From DATARH01 sp963712835 (GTDB lineage: Bacteria > Pseudomonadota > Alphaproteobacteria > ATCC43930 > CGMCC-115725), in the NCBI GenBank assembly GCA_963712835.1, contig CAVQJJ010000002.1, positions 186,001-250,000 of the forward strand: 64,000 nucleotides of DNA. The letters are read 5' to 3'. The stretch's first letter is position 1. Every line of letters starts with the position of its first letter. The translations under genes were made by a program, and so were the position numbers. Under the pieces are notes generated by a model, which ran no database searches, was not told the origin of the DNA, and saw only the letters and a list, made by a program, of their open reading frames with translations. Below are positions 34,464 to 43,274 of the stretch, piece after piece.

Positions 34464-36097
34464 CCGCGATGACGCATTTTGTGATCCCCATGGCCGAGAA
34501 GGCCGAGCCCATTGGCCGGGTTATCGCCGTCTCGGCGGCGCAGCTCGTCGTCTTGCTGCAGCCGCCAACGTTCGGCGCCCCGCCGCGCGCCCCGTTGGAG
34601 ATGGCCGCGCTGGTCAAAATCCGTACGCGCGCTTCGGTCGTGTTCGGCATGGTGAGCGGACTGCGCGTGCCCTTGCCCTCGGTGGCGGCGCCGGATGACG
34701 ATCTGAAGATCGTCGAGATTGAGCTGATCGGCGAAACGTCGTTCAGTCCGTCGGGCAGAACCGACGGCTTTCGCCGCGGCGTATCGGTATTTCCCGCTCT
34801 TGAGGACCCGGTCTTCGTCGCGACCCCCGACGACCTGGCGCAGGTCTACGCGCCGCCGCGCGAAGCTGCGGTCCCGGTCGGCTCGATCCACCAGGACGCC
34901 GACGTTCCCGCCTTCTTGCTGGTCGACGACCTGCTTGGCAAGCATTTCAGCATCGTCGGCACGACCGGCTCCGGCAAATCCTGCGCGGTCGCGACCATCC
35001 TGCGCTCGGTGATCGAAAAGAACCCGCACGCGCACGTCATCTTGCTCGACCCGCATTGCGAATACGCCCACGCCTTCCCCGACGAGGCGATCGTGCTGAG
35101 CCCCGGCGACGGGCTGCACCTGCCTTATTGGCTGTTCAATTTCGACGAGCTGGCCGAAATTGTGCTGGGAGAGACGAGCCATCGCGCCGAACAATGGAAG
35201 ATCCTCAGCGAAGCCGTGCTAAGCGCCAAGCTCGCCTTCCTCGGGAAAACGCCGACCGATCGTCATTGCAGCGTCGACACGCCGATGCCCTACCGGGTAT
35301 CTGATCTCGTCCGCTATCTCGACAATGCGATGGGCTCGCTCAATCGGCCGGACAGCGTCGCCGCCTATCAGCTGGTCAAGACCCGCTTGACGGCGCTGCA
35401 GAACGACATCCGGTTTGGCTTCATGTTCGGCAACACCCTGACCCTGCGCGACGAGATGTCGGACATCCTGGCGCAGCTTTTCCGCATCCCGGTGAGCGGC
35501 AAGCCCATAACCATCCTCGACCTCTCTGGCGTGCCGTCCGAGGTGCTGAACGTCGTGGTCTCGGTGATCTGCCGGCTGACCTTCGACTTTTCGGTGTGGA
35601 GCGACACGCAGATGCCGATCACTATTGTCTGCGAGGAGGCGCACCGCTACGCGCCGGCGGATAAGGATGCCGGGTTCGAGCCGGTCAAGCGGGCGCTGTC
35701 GCGGATCGCCAAGGAAGGCCGCAAATACGGCGTGTCGCTGTGCGTGGTCAGCCAGCGTCCATCGGATTTGGCGCCCAGCCTGCTCTCGGAATGCAACACG
35801 CTCTTTGCGCTGCGCATGACCAGCCAGGAAGATCAGGACATCGTGCGCGGCGCGCTGCCGGAAGCCTCGCACGGGCTGATGAAGTTCCTCCCCGCCTTGC
35901 GCAACGGCGAGGCGATCGTCGTTGGCGAGGGCGTGTCGATGCCGATGCGCATCTGCTTCGAGCCGCTACCGGATCATCACCGCCCGCGCAGCTCGACCGC
36001 ATCGTTTAGCGCCGCCTGGTCGAAGGATGTCGACGACCGCTCCGAGGTCGAGCAGACCATCGACCGCTGGCGCCGCGGCGTCCGCCACGCCGCCTGA
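34460..36097 (+). CDS. HerA/DUF87-like ATPase (FtsK-HerA superfamily)
   Basis: 545 residues. The N-terminal about 140 residues are a beta-rich HAS-barrel-like domain (PIGRVIAVSAAQLVVLLQ). Walker A GTTGSGKSCA at about 167; HVILLDPHCEYA; Walker B ITIVCEEAHRYAP at about 387; sensor and arginine-finger region SRIAKEGRKYGVSLCVVSQRPSDL; then the LFALRMTSQEDQDIV element. HerA forms hexameric rings that translocate dsDNA, usually with the NurA nuclease in archaea and in some bacterial defence systems. No NurA, SIR2 or other nuclease gene is beside it here. Translationally coupled to the histidine kinase. Confidence 0.88.
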   Translation: MTAMTHFVIPMAEKAEPIGRVIAVSAAQLVVLLQPPTFGAPPRAPLEMAALVKIRTRASVVFGMVSGLRVPLPSVAAPDDDLKIVEIELIGETSFSPSGRTDGFRRGVSVFPALEDPVFVATPDDLAQVYAPPREAAVPVGSIHQDADVPAFLLVDDLLGKHFSIVGTTGSGKSCAVATILRSVIEKNPHAHVILLDPHCEYAHAFPDEAIVLSPGDGLHLPYWLFNFDELAEIVLGETSHRAEQWKILSEAVLSAKLAFLGKTPTDRHCSVDTPMPYRVSDLVRYLDNAMGSLNRPDSVAAYQLVKTRLTALQNDIRFGFMFGNTLTLRDEMSDILAQLFRIPVSGKPITILDLSGVPSEVLNVVVSVICRLTFDFSVWSDTQMPITIVCEEAHRYAPADKDAGFEPVKRALSRIAKEGRKYGVSLCVVSQRPSDLAPSLLSECNTLFALRMTSQEDQDIVRGALPEASHGLMKFLPALRNGEAIVVGEGVSMPMRICFEPLPDHHRPRSSTASFSAAWSKDVDDRSEVEQTIDRWRRGVRHAA

Positions 36098-36115
36098 TTG
36101 CCGTCCGGCCCGCGT

Positions 36116-38005
36116 TCAAAGGCGCGGGATCGCCGGATTGCGCGCGAGACGCGCCTGTGCGGCGAGCCGGATCGGTGCATTCACCGCGCCGTAGCCTTTG
36201 TACGGCCCACACCTCTCGACGATCTCGAAGAAGAAGCCTCCGGGCTGCGTCCGCGTATAGACGTGGAAGAATTCCGCGTCGCCATCGCGGTCGTAGAGGA
36301 TATTTTCCGCGCGCAGCCGGTCGAGCAGCGCGGTGTCGAGATCGAACCGCGCCTCCAGATCGTCGTAGTAGTTTTCCGGGATCGGCAACAGCGCGACCCC
36401 GTTGAAGCGCAGCCGCTCGACCGTGGCGAAAATGTCGTCGCAGGCGAGCGCGATCTGCTGCACCCCCGACCCGAAGAAATCCTCGAGAAAACGCGACGCC
36501 ATGGTCTGACGGCTCTGCGACGCATTGAGCACGAGACGAATTTCCGCGCCGTCGGACTCGACCGCCTGGCTCTGCACCACCCCGCCCGGATCGAGCACGT
36601 CTTGCACCGGGGCTTTCCGCAGGTCGAAGAGCGAGGTGTAAAACAACAACCAGGCCAGCATCTCCTCGTACTGCATCGATTGCGAGACGTGGTCGAATCG
36701 GGTGAGGCCCACGCCGCTCGCGTCTTTCACTGCGGTCAGCGCGAAGTCCACGTCCCACAACCGGCCCAGCTCGGTCTTGCCGTCGACAAAATAGATCAGG
36801 CTGCCGCCGACCCCGCGCACCGCCGGGATGTTGAGCTCGCCCGGCCCGACCGCCTGGCGAAACGGCCGGTCGAGCAGGCGCACCGCGCGCTCGACGATGC
36901 CGGCGGCATCGCCGACGCGCAGCGCCATCGCGCATACCGACGGCCCGTGCGCGATGTTGAACGAGTGCGCAAACCCCTCTTTCTCGCGGTTGACGACAAA
37001 GTTGATCCGGCCCTGGCGCCAATGCGCCACGTCCTTCGATTTGTGGATGCCGACGCGGGCAAAGCCGAGCCCTTCAAGCAAGCTCTCGAAGGCTCCGGCC
37101 GAGGCGTCGTCCATCGCGAATTCGAGGAATTCGATCCCGTCCACCGGCGAGGCCGGTGGCAAGGGCCTGATCCCGGGCACCGCGGCCCGCGTCGCGCGGC
37201 GCAGACTGTCGAGCATGAACAAGAGCGAGCGCTGCCCATCGATCGCCACGCCGCGCGCCGATCCCGCGCGAAAACGGTCGCTGAAGATTTCGAGCGACAA
37301 GAGGCCGTCGAACCCCGCCGCCTGCAGCGCCTCCATGAATTGGTCGAGCGCCAAATCCCCCTGCGCCGGAAAGCAGCGGTAGTGCCGGCTCCACGACAGG
37401 TAATCCATGTCGAGTAGCGGCGCGTCGGCGATCTGGACGAGGAAAATCCGGTCTTTCGGGATCGCGCGGATCGGCGTCAGGTCGGTGCCGCGCACCAGGA
37501 CGTGAAAGCTGTCGAGCACCAGCCCTACCGCCGGGTGGTCGGCGCGGCGCACCACCTCCCAGGAATTGCGGTAATCGCTGACGTGGCGACCCCAGGCCAG
37601 CGCCTCGAACGCGACCCGCAGCCCGCGCTTGGCGGCGCGCTCGCCCAACTCGTGGAAATCGGCGGCGGCCCGGTCGACCCCGCCGAGCGAGTCGGGCGAG
37701 ACATTGCTGCACACCAGCAGCAGGTCGCAACCTAGCTCCTGCATCAAATCGAACTTGCGCTCGGCTCGCGCGAAATTTCGTTCGCGCCGGGGCTCCGGCA
37801 TGCCTTCGAAATCGCGGAACGGCTGAAACGTGATGCTGCGCAGCCCGAGATCCTCGATCATCTTGCGGACCTCTGACGGCGTGCCGTTGAACGACAAGAG
37901 GTCGTTCTCGAAAATCTCGACGCCGCGAAACCGCGCGCCGGCGATCGCCGCGAGCTTTTCGTCGAGGGTTCCAGGCAACGACACCGTGGCGATCGCGGTC
38001 TGCAT
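36116..38005 (-). CDS. quiC: 3-dehydroshikimate dehydratase fused to an HPPD-like domain
   Basis: 629 residues from the ATG at 38005, which has AGGGAGGG upstream. N-terminal about 270 residues: sugar-phosphate isomerase/epimerase TIM barrel with ATVSLPGTLDEKLAAIAGARF, FQPFRDFEG, AFEALAWGRHVSDY, VLDSFHVLV and LSLEIFSDRFR; the Glu/Asp/Gln/Glu metal ligands fit. The C-terminal half resembles 4-hydroxyphenylpyruvate dioxygenase (FDHVSQSM-YEEML, GVQQIALACDDIF, FFEIVERCGPYKGYGA). This fusion matches QuiC-type dehydratases converting 3-dehydroshikimate to protocatechuate in quinate/shikimate degradation. It follows a shikimate dehydrogenase gene by 25 bases. Confidence 0.9.
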   Translation of the reverse strand: MQTAIATVSLPGTLDEKLAAIAGARFRGVEIFENDLLSFNGTPSEVRKMIEDLGLRSITFQPFRDFEGMPEPRRERNFARAERKFDLMQELGCDLLLVCSNVSPDSLGGVDRAAADFHELGERAAKRGLRVAFEALAWGRHVSDYRNSWEVVRRADHPAVGLVLDSFHVLVRGTDLTPIRAIPKDRIFLVQIADAPLLDMDYLSWSRHYRCFPAQGDLALDQFMEALQAAGFDGLLSLEIFSDRFRAGSARGVAIDGQRSLLFMLDSLRRATRAAVPGIRPLPPASPVDGIEFLEFAMDDASAGAFESLLEGLGFARVGIHKSKDVAHWRQGRINFVVNREKEGFAHSFNIAHGPSVCAMALRVGDAAGIVERAVRLLDRPFRQAVGPGELNIPAVRGVGGSLIYFVDGKTELGRLWDVDFALTAVKDASGVGLTRFDHVSQSMQYEEMLAWLLFYTSLFDLRKAPVQDVLDPGGVVQSQAVESDGAEIRLVLNASQSRQTMASRFLEDFFGSGVQQIALACDDIFATVERLRFNGVALLPIPENYYDDLEARFDLDTALLDRLRAENILYDRDGDAEFFHVYTRTQPGGFFFEIVERCGPYKGYGAVNAPIRLAAQARLARNPAIPRL

Positions 38006-38030
38006 AACGCCCTCCCTGGAAACGGCCCGA

Positions 38031-38865
38031 TTAATACGAAATATTCGCGACCTCGCGTAGCTCTTCCGGCGTCGTCGTGCCGTAGCCGAAGAATTCGAGA
38101 TAGGCGGGTATCTGCTCGAACAGCATGTCGGTGCCGACAAGGTAGCGGCAGCCGCGCGCCGCCGCGGCTTCGAGCAGCGGCGTCATCTCCGCTTTCAGCA
38201 CCACCTCGCCGACAAATGTCGCGGGATCGAGCCGCGACGGGTCGAACGGCAGCTTATCGCCCGGCTGCATGCCAAGCGGCGTCGCGTTGACGACCAGCCG
38301 GTAGCCCGCCGGGTCGTTGTCGCGCAGCTCGACCGCAAGTCCGGGGTAATGCCGGCGAAGTCGCTCGGCGAGACCCCTGGCCGCCTCGGCGCGCGTATCG
38401 AACAACGCCAGCAGGCGCGGTCCCTCGGCGGCGATCGCCGCCGCGATCGCCGAGCCGACCCCGCCGGCGCCGACCACGAGGCAATCCGCGCCGAGGAAAT
38501 CGAACCCCTTGCGCTTGGCGCCGCGGGTAAACCCCTCGCCGTCGAACATGTCGCCGTGCAGCGAGCCATCTGGCCGGCGCAAAATCGCGTTGCACGAGCC
38601 TGCCACCTGCACCGCAACGCTTGACCGTGTCGAGCAGGCCGACCGTCGTCACCTTGTGCGGCATCGTCACCAGCGCGCCGTGGATGTTGCTGAGCCGGAA
38701 CAGCGAGCGCAGGAAGACCGGGTAGTCGTCTGCCATGACCCCCATCGGCACGACGACGGCGTCGATCCCGCGCCGCTCGAACCACGGGTTGTAGATCATC
38801 GGCGCCTTGAAGGTCTCGGTCGGATAGCCGAGATGCGCGATCAAGCTGGTGCGGCCGCTGATCAT
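38031..38865 (-). pseudogene. shikimate/quinate dehydrogenase family gene, single-base frameshift
   Basis: Substrate domain in one frame: GRTSLIAHLGYPTETFKAPMIYNPWF, NIHGALVTMPHKVTTVG (family SxxxNVTxPxK analogue). After VGLLDTVKR the frame breaks near 38616 and resumes one base later with VQVAGSCNAILRRPDGSLHGDMFDGEGF, then the Rossmann motif VVGAGGVGSAIAAAIA and the end at 38031. Removing one T (TT to T) restores about 278 residues, the usual length. Probable role is NAD(P)-dependent oxidation of shikimate or quinate feeding the dehydratase 25 bases downstream. May well be intact in the living genome. Confidence 0.88.
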
Positions 38866-38954
38866 GTTGTTTTCCTTATGTCTCTAACCTTGCGGTGTCC
38901 GTTTTTGCGTCACATATTCGGATCAAACCCGCCAACCCAAACCCGATTTTGCCC

Positions 38955-40820
38955 ATGACCCAGGAAACCCGGACCTTCCAGGCGGAGGTCAGCCGCCTGC
39001 TCGATATCGTCGCCCATTCGCTCTACAGCGAGAAGGAAATCTTCCTGCGCGAGCTGATTTCCAACGCGTCGGACGCTTGCGATCGGCTGCGCTACGCAGC
39101 GATCACCGAACCAAGCCTCATCGAAGGCGACGCCGACTACCGGGTCGTACTGACCCCGGTCAAATCGTCGAAGATGCTGACCATCGCCGATAACGGCATC
39201 GGCATGAACCATGACGAGCTGGTCGAGAACCTCGGCACCATCGCGCGCTCGGGCACCGCCGCCTTCATGAAAGAGCTGAGCGGCGACGAAAAGAAGGATG
39301 TGAGCCTCATCGGCCAATTCGGCGTCGGTTTCTATTCGGCGTTCATGGTCGCCGACCGGGTCGAGGTGCTGAGCCGCAAGGCCGGCGAGGAACAAGGTTG
39401 GCGGTGGGAAAGCGACGGCAAGGGCGAGTTCACCATCGAGCCCGAACCCAACCTCAAGCGCGGCACTCGCATCACGCTGCACATCCGCGAGGGCGACGAG
39501 GAATATCTCGAGCCGCACCGCATCTCGCAGATCGTCAAGACCTACTCAGACCATATCGCGTTGCCGATCGTGCTCGCCGACGGCAGCAAGGAAGACACGA
39601 TCAACACCGCCTCGGCGCTGTGGACGCGGCCGCGCTTGGAGATCACCGAGGAGCAGTACAAGGAGTTCTACCACCATGTCGGCCACGGCTTCGACGCGCC
39701 GTGGTTGACCCTGCACGCCCGCGCCGAGGGCGTCGTCGAATACACCTACCTGCTGTTCGTGCCGGAAACCAAACCCTTCGACCTCTTCGAGCCCGACCGC
39801 AAGACGCAGGTAAAACTTTACGTCCGCCGGGTCTTCATCACCGACGAGAGCGAGATGCTGCCGCCCTATCTGCGCTTCATGCGCGGCGTGGTCGATAGCG
39901 AGGATCTGCCGCTCAACATCAGCCGCGAGATGCTGCAGTCGAACCCGATGGTCGCGCGCATGCGCCGCCAGCTGACCGGTCGGGTGCTCGGCGAGTTGCA
40001 GAAAAAGGCGACCGACGCGTCCGAGGAATACGCCAAGTTCTGGGAAAATTTCGGCGCGGTCTTGAAGGAAGGGCTTTACGAAGATCGCGACCAGCGCGAC
40101 ACGCTGCTCGGTCTCGCGCGCTTCCGCTCGACGACGCGCGACGGCTGGGTCTCGCTCGACGACTACGTCGCGGCGATGAAACCCGGCCAAGAGGCGATTT
40201 ACACCATCACCGGCGACCATCTCGACCTGGTGCGCCAAAGCCCGCAGCTTGAAGGGTTTCGCGCGCGCGGCGTCGAGGTGCTGCTGTTGACCGACCCGAT
40301 CGACGAGTTTTGGGTCACCGCGATCCCCAATTACAAAGAGAAGCCGTTCAAATCGGCGACGCGCGGCGGGGTCGATCTCGACAAAATCGCCGCGGCCGAT
40401 GACAAGCCCGAAGAGAAAAAACCCGAGCCGCCCGCCAAGCTCGGCAGCCTCATCGCCATCTTCAAGCTGGCGCTCGGCGACGCAGTCAAGGATGTCCGCT
40501 CCTCGGCACGCCTCACCGACAGCGCGGTCTGCCTTGTCGCCGATGAGGGCGACATGGACATGCACCTCGAGCGCCTGTTGAAGCAGCACCGCCAACTCGA
40601 CGCCGCGTCAAAGCGCATCCTCGAAGTGAACCCGAATCACCGGCTTATCGAACGCCTTGCCGCCTCGGTCGGCGAGACCGGTGCCTCCGACCAGCTCTCG
40701 GAATTCGCCTGGTTGCTGCTCGACCAGGCGCGCATCGTCGAGGGCGAGCAACTCCCCGACCCGCCGGCCTTCGCCCGCCGCCTGGCGCTCCTGTTGGAGC
40801 GGGGATTGCCGGCCGCCTAG
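38955..40820 (+). CDS. htpG: molecular chaperone HtpG (Hsp90)
   Basis: 621 residues from the ATG at 38955 (MTQETRTFQAEVSRLLDIVAHSLYS), the usual Hsp90 beginning; the frame is open 20 codons earlier. GHKL ATPase motifs are intact: ELISNASDACDRLRY, IADNGIGMNHDELVENLGTIARSGT, IGQFGVGFYSAFMV. Middle-domain catalytic Arg region LNISREMLQSNP (about residue 330); C-terminal dimerisation domain to 621. Cytosolic ATP-dependent chaperone; not in an operon with DnaK genes here. A palindromic repeat follows its stop. Confidence 0.97.
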   Translation: MTQETRTFQAEVSRLLDIVAHSLYSEKEIFLRELISNASDACDRLRYAAITEPSLIEGDADYRVVLTPVKSSKMLTIADNGIGMNHDELVENLGTIARSGTAAFMKELSGDEKKDVSLIGQFGVGFYSAFMVADRVEVLSRKAGEEQGWRWESDGKGEFTIEPEPNLKRGTRITLHIREGDEEYLEPHRISQIVKTYSDHIALPIVLADGSKEDTINTASALWTRPRLEITEEQYKEFYHHVGHGFDAPWLTLHARAEGVVEYTYLLFVPETKPFDLFEPDRKTQVKLYVRRVFITDESEMLPPYLRFMRGVVDSEDLPLNISREMLQSNPMVARMRRQLTGRVLGELQKKATDASEEYAKFWENFGAVLKEGLYEDRDQRDTLLGLARFRSTTRDGWVSLDDYVAAMKPGQEAIYTITGDHLDLVRQSPQLEGFRARGVEVLLLTDPIDEFWVTAIPNYKEKPFKSATRGGVDLDKIAAADDKPEEKKPEPPAKLGSLIAIFKLALGDAVKDVRSSARLTDSAVCLVADEGDMDMHLERLLKQHRQLDAASKRILEVNPNHRLIERLAASVGETGASDQLSEFAWLLLDQARIVEGEQLPDPPAFARRLALLLERGLPAA

Positions 40821-40823
40821 GCT

Positions 40824-40912
40824 GTCATTGCGAGGCGCCCATCGGGCGCCGCGCAATCTCGTGCCGAGGAGACACAGACGGCGCGAGATTGCGTCGCTAC
40901 GCTGGCGATGAC
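40824..40912. repeat. palindromic intergenic repeat in a convergent gap
   Basis: GTCATTGCGAG at the left and GCGATGAC at the right are near-complementary ends; inside, CGCAATCTCG (40852-40861) pairs perfectly with CGAGATTGCG (40884-40893), and GGCGCCCATCGGGCGCC forms a smaller hairpin. It fills almost the whole gap between the stop codons of htpG and the convergent CMD gene, where it could act as a two-way terminator. Resembles widespread TCATTGCGAG-type dispersed repeats. Confidence 0.75.
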
Positions 40913-40914
40913 GA

Positions 40915-41463
40915 CTATTGGAAATAAGGCGCCTGGCCCGGCGGCAGCGCGACCTCGAACACGTTGAGCGCGTTGCCGATCGCGGTGTAGTAGCCGATGA
41001 CCGTGCCCAGCTCGACGACGCCCTGCTCGCCGAACGCGGCGATCCCCTCGGCGAAACTCGCATCCGACAGACGCTTGGTGTCGATCAGTTCGCTGACCAG
41101 CTTGTAGACGAGCGCCTGGTCCTTCGCGGCGAATTGCGGCGCGGCGCCGGTGCGGATCGCCTCGATCGCCGCCGCCGGGACTCCCCCCTCGATCGCCAGC
41201 GGCGCATGCGCATGCCATTCGTAGTTCGCACGGATGTGGCGCGCGGTCAGGCAGATCGCCAATTCTGACAGCGCCGGCGACAGCGAGCTGCCCCAGCGCA
41301 GGTATTCACCAAGTCGCGACAGATGCTTGCAGACCTCCGGCGCGCGCACGAGGATCTCGAACGGTCCCCCGAACCGGCCGCGTTTGCCGGAGACGATCTC
41401 GTCGACCACCGCTTTTTGCGCGGGACTCAAATCGGCAGGGTTCAGCTTGCTGTAACGGGCCAT
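40915..41463 (-). CDS. carboxymuconolactone decarboxylase (AhpD-like) family protein
   Basis: 182 residues. CMD core: SLSPALSELAICLTARHIRANYEWHAHAPLAIEGGV at about 60-95, with Glu and His but no CxxC, so not a redox AhpD. A second conserved helix AFGEQGVVELGTVIGYYTAIGNALNVFEV lies near 143-172. This form is common in alphaproteobacteria near aromatic- or phenol-degradation genes; exact reaction unknown. Stand-alone gene; AAGGAG about 9 bases upstream of the ATG. Confidence 0.9.
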   Translation of the reverse strand: MARYSKLNPADLSPAQKAVVDEIVSGKRGRFGGPFEILVRAPEVCKHLSRLGEYLRWGSSLSPALSELAICLTARHIRANYEWHAHAPLAIEGGVPAAAIEAIRTGAAPQFAAKDQALVYKLVSELIDTKRLSDASFAEGIAAFGEQGVVELGTVIGYYTAIGNALNVFEVALPPGQAPYFQ

Positions 41464-41621
41464 CGTTTGCTCCTTGGCGAGAGGGTCGGCGCCTAAGTTA
41501 CAGCGAATTCATCCCATCGAAAGCCGGCTGTTAGCTTCAAACCCCATTTTGCGCGTTGAACAACCAGGAGCGGCGGCCTCGCGAGTGGGTGGGACCGGCT
41601 CGGATCGGGAGACGAGGGATC

Positions 41622-43193
41622 ATGACGTTTAAGTCAAAGCGGCGCGGAGCGGTCATGGCGGGTGTCGGGCTCGCTTCCGTTCTCGCGCTTTGCGCGGATG
41701 TCTGGGCGCAAGCCCCGGCGACCAACACCACGACGCCGAACGTGCCGGCGCCGGGCGTAATGATGCAGCAGGAGAGCTTTGCCCCGCTGGTGAAACGCGT
41801 GTTGCCGGCGGTGGTCAATATCTCGGTCACCGAGAACCAGAAAGCCTCGCCAATGGCCGATCAGGAAAGCGAGGGCGATGACCAAGGCCAGGATTTCCGC
41901 CAATCGCCGTTCGACGAGATGCTTCGCCGTTTCTTCGATCAGCAGGGCCAGAACAACCCCTTCGAGGAAGGCCCGGGCGATGAAGGTGGTGGCGCCGTCA
42001 AGCGCATCGCGCTCGGCTCCGGGTTTATCATCGATGCCGACGGTCATATCGTAACCAACAAGCACGTCGTCGGCGACGCCAGCAAAGTCGAGGTCACGCT
42101 GCAGGACGGCGACAAATACACCGCCAAGATCATCGGCACCGATGCGCGCACCGACCTCGCGGTGCTCAAGATCGACGCCGGCAAGCCGCTGCCCTATGTC
42201 AGCTTCGGCAATAGCGACGACGCGCAAATCGGCGACTGGGTCGTCGCGGTCGGCAATCCGTTCGGCCTCGGCGGTTCGGTGACCACCGGCATCATCTCGG
42301 CGCGCGGCCGCGACATCCATACCGGCCAGTTCGACGACTTCCTGCAGATCGATGCGCCGATCAACCGCGGCAATTCAGGCGGGCCGACATTCAATCTCAA
42401 CGGCCAGGTGATCGGCATTAATACCGCGATCTACTCGCCGAACGGCGGCAGCGTCGGCATCGGCTTCGCGGTGCCGTCGAATGTCGCGAAGAAGGTCGTC
42501 GCCGCGCTCGAAGAGCATGGCAAGGTCGAGCGTGGTTGGCTTGGCGTGCAGATCCAGCCGGTGACTCCGGCGATCGCCTCCAGCCTCGGCCTGAAGAGCG
42601 ACCACGGCGCGCTCGTCGCGGTGGTGACGCCGGACAGCCCGAGCGCCGCCGCCGGGCTCAAGCAGGGCGACGTGATCCTCGCTTTCAATGGCGAAGACAT
42701 CACCAAGTTGCGTGACCTGCCGCACGACGTCGCTGGCAGCACGCCGGGCACCCACGCGGCGCTGACCGTATGGCGCGACGGCAAGCAGCAGCAGGTTGAC
42801 GTGAAGCTCGGCGAGATGCCGGCCAACCCGCAAGTCGCTTCCGCCGACAACGGCAACAACGACCAAGGCCAGCCGGAAGAGAGCAACGTCGGACCGCTGG
42901 GGCTGCACCTCGCGCCGTTGACCAACGATTTCCGCCATGACCTGCATCTCGGCCGCGATGTCCACGGCGTGGTCATCACCCGCGTCGAGGGCGGCAGTAT
43001 CGCCGACAATATCGGCCTCGCCCGCGGCGACGTGATCATGTCGATCGACCAGCACCCGGCGAGCTCTCCGCAAGAGGCCGCGGATCAGTTGCGAACGATC
43101 GCCCAGTCGCCGAACAAGAGCGCCCTGTTGCTGCTCAACCGCCATGGGGTGACGCAGTATCTCGGCGTCGACCTCAGCAAGAACGCGGGCTGA
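41622..43193 (+). CDS. degP: periplasmic serine endoprotease DegP/HtrA (Do family)
   Basis: 523 residues from the ATG at 41622 (GACGAGGG box upstream). Signal peptide MTFKSKRRGAVMAGVGLASVLALCADVWAQA. Trypsin-like domain with the complete triad: His in VTNKHVVGD (about 148), Asp in DARTDLAVLK (about 178) and Ser in NRGNSGGPTFN (about 253). Two PDZ domains follow (about 285-380 and 430-515). An acidic Gln/Glu/Asp-rich LA-loop-like segment (about 85-125) precedes the catalytic core. Degrades or refolds misfolded envelope proteins. Followed by a strong terminator, so monocistronic. Confidence 0.95.
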   Translation: MTFKSKRRGAVMAGVGLASVLALCADVWAQAPATNTTTPNVPAPGVMMQQESFAPLVKRVLPAVVNISVTENQKASPMADQESEGDDQGQDFRQSPFDEMLRRFFDQQGQNNPFEEGPGDEGGGAVKRIALGSGFIIDADGHIVTNKHVVGDASKVEVTLQDGDKYTAKIIGTDARTDLAVLKIDAGKPLPYVSFGNSDDAQIGDWVVAVGNPFGLGGSVTTGIISARGRDIHTGQFDDFLQIDAPINRGNSGGPTFNLNGQVIGINTAIYSPNGGSVGIGFAVPSNVAKKVVAALEEHGKVERGWLGVQIQPVTPAIASSLGLKSDHGALVAVVTPDSPSAAAGLKQGDVILAFNGEDITKLRDLPHDVAGSTPGTHAALTVWRDGKQQQVDVKLGEMPANPQVASADNGNNDQGQPEESNVGPLGLHLAPLTNDFRHDLHLGRDVHGVVITRVEGGSIADNIGLARGDVIMSIDQHPASSPQEAADQLRTIAQSPNKSALLLLNRHGVTQYLGVDLSKNAG

Positions 43194-43221
43194 AGCGGGA
43201 CTTCCGCAGGCCCAAAATAGA

Positions 43222-43252
43222 GAGGGCGCCCCATTTGGGCGCCCTCTTTTTT
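43222..43252 (+). terminator. rho-independent terminator of degP
   Basis: GAGGGCGCCC (43222-43231), 5-base loop, GGGCGCCCTC (43237-43246), then six T. Ten perfect GC-rich pairs directly followed by a U-run, 28 bases after the degP stop. Confidence 0.95.
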
Positions 43253-43274
43253 CGCTGAACCCCGCGTGCCGCTT

